Assembly: GCF_026547205.1 (NCBI RefSeq)
Contig: NZ_CP106877.1
Coordinates: 698,001-762,000 of the forward strand
Reading direction: 5' to 3'
From: Fervidibacillus halotolerans
GTDB lineage: Bacteria; Bacillota; Bacilli; Bacillales; Caldibacillaceae
Length of the DNA stretch: 64,000 nucleotides
Part shown: positions 17,239-24,203 of the stretch, piece by piece
Layout: each line of letters starts with the position of its first letter
How positions within the stretch are numbered: position 1 is the stretch's first letter
Position numbers and translations under genes: made by a program
The notes under the pieces: model-generated
What the model was told of the DNA's origin: nothing
What the model saw: the letters and a program-made list of their open reading frames with translations, nothing else
The model's database searches: none

Positions 17239-18161
17239 CTATTTTGGTGATGCACTTTCAAATAGATGAAAACAAATACCAAAGGGATCTTGAACGATTA
17301 TATCTTTTTCGCCATACTCTTTCTTAATTTGGCACCCTTTTTCCAATAGCATCTGTTTTACTTGTAAGAAGTTGTCGACGGCCAATTTTAGACAAATCGT
17401 TGAACAATCCGATTTCCGTTCTTCCACAAAAAAGTTGTGTCCATCAAAGGATAGGCGGGATTCGCCCTCTGAAAAATGTTCAACGGTCATTCCAATAATT
17501 TGTTCGTAAAATTGGATGGCCGCCTTCGCATTTTAGCATTTTTTACTTGAACTGTTATATCGTTTGTAAAATGAAAAGGGCTTTGTTCGTGTATTTTCTT
17601 CTTTGGAATAAAATCTTTGGAACCGGACGGGAGAAGGTCAAATAACGGATAAACCGGGCAAAAATCATCCCAAGGACCGAAATATGCATCGGTAACGTGA
17701 TAAATTTTACCTTCCTCATCCTTTTTAAAAGAAGATACGCCTGGATATTGAGAGCCATCTTTTACAAAACCGAAATCTTCTTTAAATGTCGTTCCCATCG
17801 TTGAGATCATTGGAAATTGCCATCTTCGCTCCGCTTTAAAGGCCCTTTGAACTTCCGGAGGATCCGGTGTTGCGACGACAAAAGCACTTTTTGTTGTTAT
17901 ATGATGGTAAAGTCCATTAAACCCATCGGCCCACATTGTACAATAGGCACATGATTTTCCCATGTTTTGAATGACGAGCAATTCATTTTTATCACCGAAT
18001 AATTGGGAAAGGGTGACCGGCTTCCCAAAGGAATCGGTAAATTGATAGTTTTTCACCGGTCTATTTGGGAGAGATTGTTTCAGTTCAACTAATCGTTGCT
18101 TTTTTTCCTTAATTTCCTGTTCCAATTTTTCGATTTCTTTTTGTATTTCCGATATGTTCAA
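17239..18161 (-). pseudogene. DUF899 thioredoxin-like / glyoxalase (VOC) fusion, frameshifted
   Basis: Two consecutive minus-strand frames form one gene. The N-terminal part has a coiled-coil start (EIQKEIEKLEQEIKEKKQRL) and the DUF899 thioredoxin-like domain, with GKSCAYCTMWADGFNG in the redox-site position and TDAYFGPWDDFCPVYPLFDLLP. It runs into NDITVQVKNAK, the beginning of a VOC (glyoxalase/bleomycin-resistance) domain, then derails. The second frame contains the rest of that domain, GMTVEHFSEGESRLSFDGHN to VQDPFGICFHLFES. At the junction (about 17525-17545) AAAATGCT is followed by AAAATGCG; removing one 8-base unit restores KAAIQFYEQIIG and joins the frames. The true start is uncertain; TTG 18161 has AGGAG at 11 bases. 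The DUF899 part could still be made. Confidence 0.75.
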
Positions 18162-18419
18162 TGAATGATTCACTCCTATTTTTAATATTTTCCGTTCGTA
18201 CAATTCACGAGTTTAAACATATTTTATCAAAAAATAGCCGATTAATGATTGAAATCTAAAAAAATGATTTGAATGATTGTACGATCTTCGTTGGATGAAT
18301 AATAATAAATTGTTGAAAAAATATGTTTGAAAATGTATTGTCATCATCCATTTATGGAAAACGCCTCTTTTCTTAGATTTTTTTACCGTCATGAAACTTG
18401 CTTTGTAAGAAAAGGTGTG

Positions 18420-18425
18420 TATAAT
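18420..18425 (+). promoter_or_regulatory. Promoter -10 of the guanidine-riboswitch transcript
   Basis: TATAAT at 18420-18425 is preceded by a weak -35 (TTGCTT at 18398-18403, spacing 16). It lies about 25 bp before the riboswitch aptamer, as expected. Confidence 0.6.
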
Positions 18426-18449
18426 TGATTAAAAAAGAATACTTAAAGT

Positions 18450-18576
18450 TTTCTAGGGTTCCGCAAATGATGAATTGGTCTGGTCCGAGAGAAAACTCAC
18501 AGCGAAATCGCTGTGCCACGGAGGGATAAAAGCCCGGGAGATTCTGTGTATTTCAAACAGTATCTCTTGGGTTTTT
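18450..18576 (+). ncRNA. Guanidine-I (ykkC) riboswitch with terminator
   Basis: The conserved ykkC blocks occur in order: TTCTAGGGTTCCG at 18451-18463, GGTCTGGTCCGAGAG at 18478-18492, then ACGGAGGGATAAAAGCCCGG at 18518-18537. A hairpin (ACTCACAGCG/CGCTGTG region) sits between. The aptamer is followed by an expression platform in which CCCGGGAGAT (18533-18542) pairs with ATCTCTTGGG (18562-18571), then six T residues: an intrinsic terminator that overlaps the aptamer 3' strand. Guanidine binding would prevent terminator formation and turn on the ykkCD exporter genes directly downstream. Identification rests on near-perfect consensus and on context. Confidence 0.96.
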
Positions 18577-18600
18577 TAAGTTTTGGGAGGTGTAAAGAGA

Positions 18601-18938
18601 TGAATCGCCAATGGCAAAAAGTGTTGATTGCCGCTTTGTTAGAAGTGTTTTGGGTAATGGGGTTAGCCCACGCCTACGATGTTTTCACATGGGCTGGAAC
18701 GATTGTTGCGTTATTGATTAGTAATTATTTGATGATTACGGCGGCACAAGTTCTACCGGCTGGCACCGTTTATTCCGTTTTTGTCGGATTAGGGACAGCG
18801 GGTACGGTGATTGCCGATATTCTTCTGTTTGGAGAACCGTTCGAATGGTTAAAAATGTTGTTCATTTTATTCATCTTAGTCGGTGTTGTCGGATTGAAGT
18901 TAATTACAGATGAGAAACAAGAAGCGAGGAATGAGTAG
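18601..18938 (+). CDS. ykkC: Guanidinium exporter SMR subunit, YkkC
   Basis: A 112-aa small multidrug resistance family protein with four membrane helices. The ATG at 18601 follows GGGAGGTG. The essential membrane-embedded acid is Glu15 in AALLEVFWVMGL, which binds guanidinium and protons in turn. LPAGTVYSVFVGLGTAGTV is the conserved helix-3 region. Together with the next gene it forms the YkkCD pair, heteromeric proton-coupled exporters. The guanidine-I riboswitch in front confirms the physiological substrate class. A hydrophilic tail TDEKQEARNE ends the protein, and the next gene begins two bases after the stop codon. Confidence 0.93.
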
Positions 18939-18940
18939 AA

Positions 18941-19255
18941 ATGGCGTGGATTGCATTAATTTTGGCCGGATTATTTGAATCTTTCGGTGTTGCGATGATG
19001 AATCAAGTACAGAAAACGAAAAACTTTTTTACTATATTTTTATTAATTAGTAGTTTTGGTACTAGTTTTTTTCTATTAGGGTATGCCTTACGATTTTTGC
19101 CGATGGGAACGGCCTATGCGATTTGGACAGGAATCGGAGTCGTTGGTGGTACAATTTTCGGTATGATTTTTTATGGGGAATCAAAAGACGGGATTCGAAT
19201 TTTCCTCATCGGCATTATTTTAAGTTCGGTCATTGGATTAAAGCTTTTATCGTAA
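18941..19255 (+). CDS. ykkD: Guanidinium exporter SMR subunit, YkkD
   Basis: A 104-aa partner of YkkC, four helices. Glu13 in AGLFESFGVAMMN is the counterpart of the ion-binding glutamate. LPMGTAYAIWTGIGVVGGTI is the standard SMR helix-3 motif. Start ATG lies two bases past the ykkC stop with GAGGAATGAG upstream, so translation is coupled. The two proteins probably insert with opposite topology to form one antiparallel transporter, as shown for paired SMR proteins. Guanidine produced in metabolism would be expelled from the cytoplasm. Confidence 0.93.
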   Translation: MAWIALILAGLFESFGVAMMNQVQKTKNFFTIFLLISSFGTSFFLLGYALRFLPMGTAYAIWTGIGVVGGTIFGMIFYGESKDGIRIFLIGIILSSVIGLKLLS

Positions 19256-19275
19256 TCGAGAGGAAAAAGAAAATA

Positions 19276-19298
19276 GGCAAGGGAAATAGTCCCCTGCC
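19276..19298 (-). terminator. Terminator of the flavin reductase gene (possibly bidirectional)
   Basis: GGCAAGGGA and TCCCCTGCC form a 9-bp stem with one mismatch around AATAG. On the minus strand TATTTTCTTTTT follows, so it mainly serves the flavin reductase gene; it also lies just past ykkD. Confidence 0.7.
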
Positions 19299-19307
19299 GA
19301 TCATGAA

Positions 19308-19787
19308 TTATCCCCCATAGTAAAACCCTGTTTCTTTTAACGTCATCGGATCGCCTTCCCGATGGACACCGGCGTTAATCACTTCTCCTACGTAAATGAA
19401 GTGATCCCCCTTTTCGATTTTATCGACAACTTTACATTCAAAAAAGCTGAGGGCATCGTTAAAAATTGGGCATCCCGTTTCTTCCGTATAAAATTCATAT
19501 CCTGCAAGCTTATTACCATCCGGTTCGACGGATTTGAAAAAGGCGGTTGCCATATCTTTTTTTCCCGTTTCCAAAATATTCACGCTAAACACACCTGCTT
19601 TTGCAATCTGTTCTTGGGAACGGGTACCAGCTTTCACTGCGAGGGCAACGAGAGGGGGTTCAAAAGAAGTTTGTGTTAACCAGTTACCTGTAAACCCATT
19701 GACGACTCCCTTATCATCTTTCGTACCGACGATATATAAACCGTATGAAATTCCTCGTAAAGCGGTTTTTTTCGCCTTCTGATCCAT
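19308..19787 (-). CDS. Flavin reductase-like FMN-binding split-barrel protein
   Basis: 159 aa, family of NAD(P)H:flavin oxidoreductases (flavin_reductase domain). The N-terminus has LRGISYGLYIVGTK followed by NGFTGNWLTQTSFEPPLVAL, the conserved strand and FMN-phosphate loop of the split barrel; EKGDHFIYVGEVINAGVH is the C-terminal strand pair with the metal/FMN-proximal His. The Shine-Dalgarno is GGAGGAACG before ATG. Such proteins supply reduced FMN to monooxygenases or act with flavodoxin/rubredoxin partners. No partner lies next to it. It is a single-gene unit convergent with ykkCD. Confidence 0.85.
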   Translation of the reverse strand: MDQKAKKTALRGISYGLYIVGTKDDKGVVNGFTGNWLTQTSFEPPLVALAVKAGTRSQEQIAKAGVFSVNILETGKKDMATAFFKSVEPDGNKLAGYEFYTEETGCPIFNDALSFFECKVVDKIEKGDHFIYVGEVINAGVHREGDPMTLKETGFYYGG

Positions 19788-20111
19788 ATTCGTTCCTCCT
19801 TCATTTATTCACAATCTACTATTACTGTAGACAATGGAAAAGGGATTTGTCCAGTAGAAAGCATATGTCAAAAAGGGTGGTTTAACGTGAAGTCTTTTCA
19901 GTGAGCCTGTGAAAATTAGTAGGAAAGTTCGTTTTTCGTCCGATTGTGGAGGACTATTTGTACCATCACTCCATTTTTGGTGAATAATGATTTTTACTAT
20001 TTGAAGGGTTCATTTGTGAAGTATCCCGATGTTGTCTTTTTGCAAAGGTCGTTTCCTTTTTATAAAATTGGTATCGGGATAGGTATATATTTTTTTAAAA
20101 GGAGAATGAAA
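19788..20111. other. Intergenic region before small conserved gene
   Basis: 324 bp between divergent genes. It must hold promoters for both, but no hexamer pair is convincing. A plus-strand open frame through this region lacks a start with a ribosome binding site; the true start of the next gene is at 20112. Confidence 0.35.
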
Positions 20112-20363
20112 ATGGATAAAGCCACATTGGAGAAGGAAGAGATGATTATTCAAGCTTTACGCATCCAATATTCTGTTTTACAATTGATGGATCGTACCTT
20201 GCATGAAACGTATTTGTACGAAAAGGGTTTGCCGGAAAAGTTGCAAAACGAAGAAGTGATTCATTTGACAGAAAGAATGCGAAAAATTATCGGACGAAAG
20301 CCAAAATTAAAGGAAATATATCGGAAATTGGAAGAAGAGTATCATATTAAACTGTCAAATTAA
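20112..20363 (+). CDS. Small charged helical protein, unknown
   Basis: An 83-aa protein rich in Glu and Lys, predicted almost wholly helical (DKATLEKEEMIIQALRIQYS; LKEIYRKLEEEYHIKL). The ATG at 20112 is chosen because AAAAGGAGA lies seven bases before it; another ATG six bases upstream is too close. No known domain was recognised. A strong terminator follows, which supports it as a true single-gene transcription unit. Function unknown. Confidence 0.65.
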   Translation: MDKATLEKEEMIIQALRIQYSVLQLMDRTLHETYLYEKGLPEKLQNEEVIHLTERMRKIIGRKPKLKEIYRKLEEEYHIKLSN

Positions 20364-20370
20364 AAGAAAT

Positions 20371-20408
20371 TGCCCGCACCAGTCTTTACTGGAGTGGGCA
20401 TTTTTTTC
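20371..20408 (+). terminator. Terminator of the small helical-protein gene
   Basis: TGCCCGCACCAGT pairs with ACTGGAGTGGGCA (two mismatches) over CTTT, followed by seven T residues. Confidence 0.92.
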
Positions 20409-20969
20409 CATATTAATTTTAATTATTCGTTTGTACGAATGAAATCCGTTCGGTTCATCTCAAGATCTACAACGTCGTTTCTATCGGTTTTTTCGTATGA
20501 AGTGAAGTCGGTTTTTTCACTTGAACAGTGAAGATGACAATCAAGTTTTTCTTCGTTTCCATTACCGTAAAAAAAGAAGTTACACCGTTTAAAATCTAAA
20601 AATGATAAGATGTCCCAATTTATTCATTTGATATTTAAAATTTACTAATTTTGTTCATACGATTTGATCGGTTTGTAACAATTTCCAAATCGAAATCAGT
20701 TCCCTCCAGGCCGATTAGGGTAAACTGTAAAAATTTTCGGAAGTAGGTCTCAAAAAACCGATTACCTTTCCACGAATTTTGTACATTCTTAAAGATGGGT
20801 GCTTTCTCCCTTCCTGAAAAATAAAAAATTTGAAGTGTTTTTTCCACTTGATTATGAATTTTTCAATTCCCTTATTATATGTGATTAGTCATTGGATTCT
20901 GGAAGTCAAAAGGCAATAAACGAATTGAGGGATCAGTACTAGAGTACTATATTTTATTTATTTAAAATA
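20409..20969. other. Non-coding stretch upstream of cstA
   Basis: About 560 bp without a credible gene. A minus-strand open frame of 70 codons at 20635-20847 starts at GTG without a Shine-Dalgarno and has no family features, so it is not called. Confidence 0.4.
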
Positions 20970-21024
20970 TTTACACAATAATATTTGTATTATAAAATGA
21001 ATAGAGGATGAAGCGTTTTCATCC
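20970..21024 (+). promoter_or_regulatory. cstA promoter with operator at the start site
   Basis: -35 TTTACA at 20970-20975 and -10 TAAAAT at 20993-20998 are 17 bp apart. Directly after, at the expected start site, lies the inverted repeat GGATGAA-GCGTT-TTCATCC (21006-21024). Its core TGAAGCGTTTTCA resembles a cre site one base short. Its place suggests repression by CcpA or another regulator; cstA is catabolite-controlled in related bacteria. Confidence 0.65.
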
Positions 21025-21050
21025 GTGAAATCTTTGGGGAGGGAGATAAT

Positions 21051-22793
21051 TTGAGTGCAATTATTGTTGCATTGCTAGGATTTTTCGTATTTCTTTTAGG
21101 GTATCGGTATTATTCCAAGTTTATTGCAGAGAAAATTTACAAACTAGATCCGAACTATGTGACACCAGCACATCAGTACAACGACGGGGTAGATTACGTT
21201 CCAACGAATAAATTCGTCCTATGGGGTCATCACTTCACATCGGTTGCGGGAGCTGCTCCGATTCTTGGACCTGCCATTGCCTTATATTGGGGATGGTTGC
21301 CTGCATTTTTATGGGTAATTTTAGGCACGGTTTTTGCAGCAGGGGTCCATGATTTCGGAACATTGGTTCTTTCCGTCCGACATAAAGGCCAGTCGGTAGG
21401 AACGATTGCCGACCGTTTGATCGGTAGAAGTGGGAAATTATTGTTTTTATTTATTATTTTAATTCTTGTATTAATGGTGAATGCGGTATTTGCTTGGGTT
21501 ATTGCCAACTTGTTTATTAGCTATCCATCCAGCGTTTTTCCGGTTTTATTGCAAATTCCATTGGCCATTGCGATCGGTTACATGGTTTATAAACGGAAAA
21601 CGAAAATGCTCGTTCCATCTCTAATCGTTTTAGCAATTATGTATATTGCTGCCATCGCGTCCGCCCAATTTGAGTTTTTGCAAATCGACCTTGTTAAGTA
21701 CATGGGTGGTGAAGAAGGAGAAGGGCTTTTCGGATTAGGGGTCGTGTCGACGGCATTTTTCATTTGGATTATATTTTTAATGGTGTATTCCTACATCGCT
21801 TCCATATTACCCGTTTGGAAATTGTTACAACCGAGGGATTTTATTAATTCCCATCAACTTGTTGTCGGTTTAGCGATTTTGTACTTAGGGTTATTTTTCA
21901 CAAATCCGGAGTTAACAGCACCGATTGTGAATGAAAATCCCGATCGTTCTTGGTTGCCCCTATTGTTTATTACCGTTGCTTGCGGTGCCATCTCCGGTTT
22001 TCACGGTTTAGTTTCATCAGGTACATCGGCGAAGCAATTAGATAAGGAAACGGATGCCCGCTTCGTAGGGTATTTCGGTGCTGTCGGAGAAGGATTATTG
22101 GCCCTTGTTTCCATTCTTACGGTTGCAACATTCTTTTCAAATACGGATGCCTTTTTTGCCACCTATGCAAGTTATAATGATGCCAATGCAGCTGGTTTGA
22201 ATACGTTTGTCGAAGGCGCTTCCGTTTTAGCTGGTGGATTAGGAATCCCATCCAGTATTGCTATTACGATCGTTTCCATTATCGTCGTCAGTTTTGCTGC
22301 TACGACATTAGATACGTCTGTTCGTCTAATGCGCTACATTATTAGTGAATTAGGAACGGAATATAAAATTCCAACATTGTCGAAAACCCATGTTGCTACA
22401 TCGATTGCTGTTCTTTCCAGTGCAGCACTCGTATTGCTACCAGAAGGTCCAAAAGGGTTTGGCTCTGGAGGATACTTAATTTGGCCTTTGTTCGGAACAT
22501 CCAATCAATTATTAGCAGGTATTAGTTTAATGTTAATTTCCATATGGCTGAAACGGTTAGGAAGAAATTATGCGTTTACTTTAATTCCAATGATATTCCT
22601 TTTATTCATGACGATGTACGCCATGTTTCAACAAGTATTTTTCCAATGGGCAGCTTGGGGGACGAATACGAACATGCTTCTATTCGTATTAGGTGCAATA
22701 ATTTTCGCCTTTGCCCTTTGGATTGCAATTACAGCTTTCCGAATGTTAACGAAAAAGTATGGAGACCCGATTGACCAGAACAAAGCAATGTAG
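21051..22793 (+). CDS. cstA: Carbon starvation protein CstA-type transporter
   Basis: A 580-aa polytopic membrane protein with about 16 hydrophobic segments. The start is TTG with GGGGAGGGAG upstream. CstA family motifs include FLLGYRYYSKFIAEKIYKLD, a GHHFTSVAGAAPILGPAIA block, GTVFAAGVHDFGTLVLSVRH and SGFHGLVSSGTSAKQL. CstA and YjiY/BtsT proteins take up pyruvate and have been linked to peptide use when preferred carbon is absent. It is a single-gene unit between a well-formed promoter with a cre-like operator and a terminator. Family assignment is firm; pyruvate as substrate is inferred from characterised relatives. Confidence 0.9.
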   Translation: MSAIIVALLGFFVFLLGYRYYSKFIAEKIYKLDPNYVTPAHQYNDGVDYVPTNKFVLWGHHFTSVAGAAPILGPAIALYWGWLPAFLWVILGTVFAAGVHDFGTLVLSVRHKGQSVGTIADRLIGRSGKLLFLFIILILVLMVNAVFAWVIANLFISYPSSVFPVLLQIPLAIAIGYMVYKRKTKMLVPSLIVLAIMYIAAIASAQFEFLQIDLVKYMGGEEGEGLFGLGVVSTAFFIWIIFLMVYSYIASILPVWKLLQPRDFINSHQLVVGLAILYLGLFFTNPELTAPIVNENPDRSWLPLLFITVACGAISGFHGLVSSGTSAKQLDKETDARFVGYFGAVGEGLLALVSILTVATFFSNTDAFFATYASYNDANAAGLNTFVEGASVLAGGLGIPSSIAITIVSIIVVSFAATTLDTSVRLMRYIISELGTEYKIPTLSKTHVATSIAVLSSAALVLLPEGPKGFGSGGYLIWPLFGTSNQLLAGISLMLISIWLKRLGRNYAFTLIPMIFLLFMTMYAMFQQVFFQWAAWGTNTNMLLFVLGAIIFAFALWIAITAFRMLTKKYGDPIDQNKAM

Positions 22794-22806
22794 CAAAAAG
22801 CGAGTT

Positions 22807-22838
22807 GAAAGGGATCGATGGACTTGATCCCTTTTCCT
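22807..22838 (+). terminator. Terminator of cstA
   Basis: AAAGGGATC at 22808-22816 pairs with GATCCCTTT at 22826-22834 over a 9-base loop, followed by T-rich sequence, just after the cstA stop. Confidence 0.88.
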
Positions 22839-22943
22839 TTTCACGGTTCCAAAGGGTTATAAAAGATTCCTAGTGAATCATCCATCGACCGGTTTCGTAC
22901 TGTTAAAACAGTAATATTTTTTCTCGAGAAAGAAGGGAGTCAT

Positions 22944-23201
22944 ATGTTGGAAAAATTGAAAAAGATTATTCAATTTTATGAAGAAGTGCTTTCCCTTCCC
23001 CACCGTACGGAAGTGGCTAGGGAATTGCGGGAAGAAGAGGATGTTTTTTTCCTTTTGTTGTTCTCCGAAATGGTAGGTATTCCGAATCCAGCTTACTATT
23101 ATACATTAGAGTTGTATCCATACATGATTGAAAAATTTCATGATTGGCATTTACGGATGGGGATGGAAAAGTCCCCGTTATCCGGGATTCGTTGCTGCTA
23201 A
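22944..23201 (+). CDS. Small CC-terminal protein (cory-CC-star type)
   Basis: An 85-aa protein ending in Cys-Cys directly before the stop (GIRCC). I recognise the type as the 'cory-CC-star' proteins, named for that C-terminal pair and typically encoded next to an ArsA-family ATPase, as here (17 bases downstream). It starts at ATG with AGAAGGGAG upstream. The sequence has a helical N-terminus (LEKLKKIIQFYEEVLSLPHR), an acidic EEED stretch, a short hydrophobic VFFLLLFSEMVGIPNP, and a YYYTLELYPYM motif. The vicinal cysteines could bind a metal or metalloid or form a redox pair. The biochemical role is not known to me. Confidence 0.75.
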   Translation: MLEKLKKIIQFYEEVLSLPHRTEVARELREEEDVFFLLLFSEMVGIPNPAYYYTLELYPYMIEKFHDWHLRMGMEKSPLSGIRCC

Positions 23202-23218
23202 GAAAAGGGGAAGATTTG

Positions 23219-24142
23219 ATGGAAGAATTAAAAAAGACGATCATTTTTGTCGGTGGTAAAGGTGGAGTGGGAAAAACAACAATCGCTGCAGCCATTTCGA
23301 TGAAACTTTCTGATGAAGGGAATAAAACGTTGCTTATTTCCACGGATCCTGCCCATAATTTAGGAGATCTTTTTGGTCAACGAATAGGTGGAAAGATCAA
23401 TCAAGTAAAAGAAAACCTATATGCATTGGAGATCGATCCGGAATTAGAAACGACAAACTATATTAATCAAGTAAAGGAAAACGTACAAGGTTTAGTGAAT
23501 CCGACGATGATGGAAGAAGTATATCGAATGCTTGATACAGCAAAGGCATCGCCTGGGGCCGACGAAGCAGCGCTTTTCGATCGAATCATCTCCATTATCC
23601 TCGATGAAAAACCAAATTTTGATAAGATTATATTCGATACGGCACCGACTGGACATACGATTCGCCTATTAACGTTACCAGAGTTAATGAATGTTTGGAT
23701 TGAAGGTTTATTAATGCGGAGGAAAAAGACGAGGGATAATTATGTTCAATTATTAAATGATGGCGAACCGATAGAAGATCCGATTTATGACGTGCTCAGG
23801 AAGAGAAGGGACCGTTTCCGAGAGGCGAGATCCATTTTATTAAACCACGATGAAACAGCATTTTTATTTGTTTTGAATCCGGAACGATTGCCGATTATGG
23901 AAACGGAAAAGGCTACCCGTTTACTCGATCAATATCATTTGCACGTAAAAACATTGGTCGTCAATAAAGTATTGCCAGAACAGGTTGAGGGAGACTTTTT
24001 GCAGGAACGAAAAAAACATGAGAAAGTACATTTGGAATGGATTAATCGAACATTTCAAAATAAGCAACTCATTTTCATCCCATTTTTTTCAAAGGATATA
24101 ACGACTAAGGAACAATTAAGATTGGTTAGTGAGTATTTATAA
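23219..24142 (+). CDS. ArsA/Get3 family ATPase
   Basis: A 307-aa single-domain ATPase of the ArsA/TRC40 group; ATG at 23219 with AAAAGGGGAAG upstream. The deviant Walker A loop is GGKGGVGKTTIAAAI near residue 12. Switch I is STDPAHNLGDLF and switch II region is FDTAPTGHTIRLLTLPELM, all diagnostic. Only one ATPase domain is present, so it should work as a homodimer. The Cys ligands for arsenite of true ArsA and the CxxC zinc site of Get3 are absent. It forms an operon with the CC-tail small protein. Proposed work ranges from tail-anchored protein targeting to metalloid handling; neither is shown by sequence here. Confidence 0.88.
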   Translation: MEELKKTIIFVGGKGGVGKTTIAAAISMKLSDEGNKTLLISTDPAHNLGDLFGQRIGGKINQVKENLYALEIDPELETTNYINQVKENVQGLVNPTMMEEVYRMLDTAKASPGADEAALFDRIISIILDEKPNFDKIIFDTAPTGHTIRLLTLPELMNVWIEGLLMRRKKTRDNYVQLLNDGEPIEDPIYDVLRKRRDRFREARSILLNHDETAFLFVLNPERLPIMETEKATRLLDQYHLHVKTLVVNKVLPEQVEGDFLQERKKHEKVHLEWINRTFQNKQLIFIPFFSKDITTKEQLRLVSEYL

Positions 24143-24157
24143 AGTGAATGAAAAAAT

Positions 24158-24192
24158 CCCCCCTTCGATGGAATGTACCATTGAAGTGGGGG
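24158..24192 (-). terminator. Terminator of the DHA2 efflux gene
   Basis: On the minus strand CCCCCACTTCAATGG pairs with CCATCGAAGGGGGG (one mismatch and an offset) and is followed by ATTTTTT. It separates the convergent ArsA and efflux genes. Confidence 0.85.
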
Positions 24193-24203
24193 AATGATCT
24201 TTA

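Noticed and set aside
20635-20847. 70-codon minus-strand frame upstream of cstA
   Set aside because: GTG start without Shine-Dalgarno, atypical composition and no recognised family.
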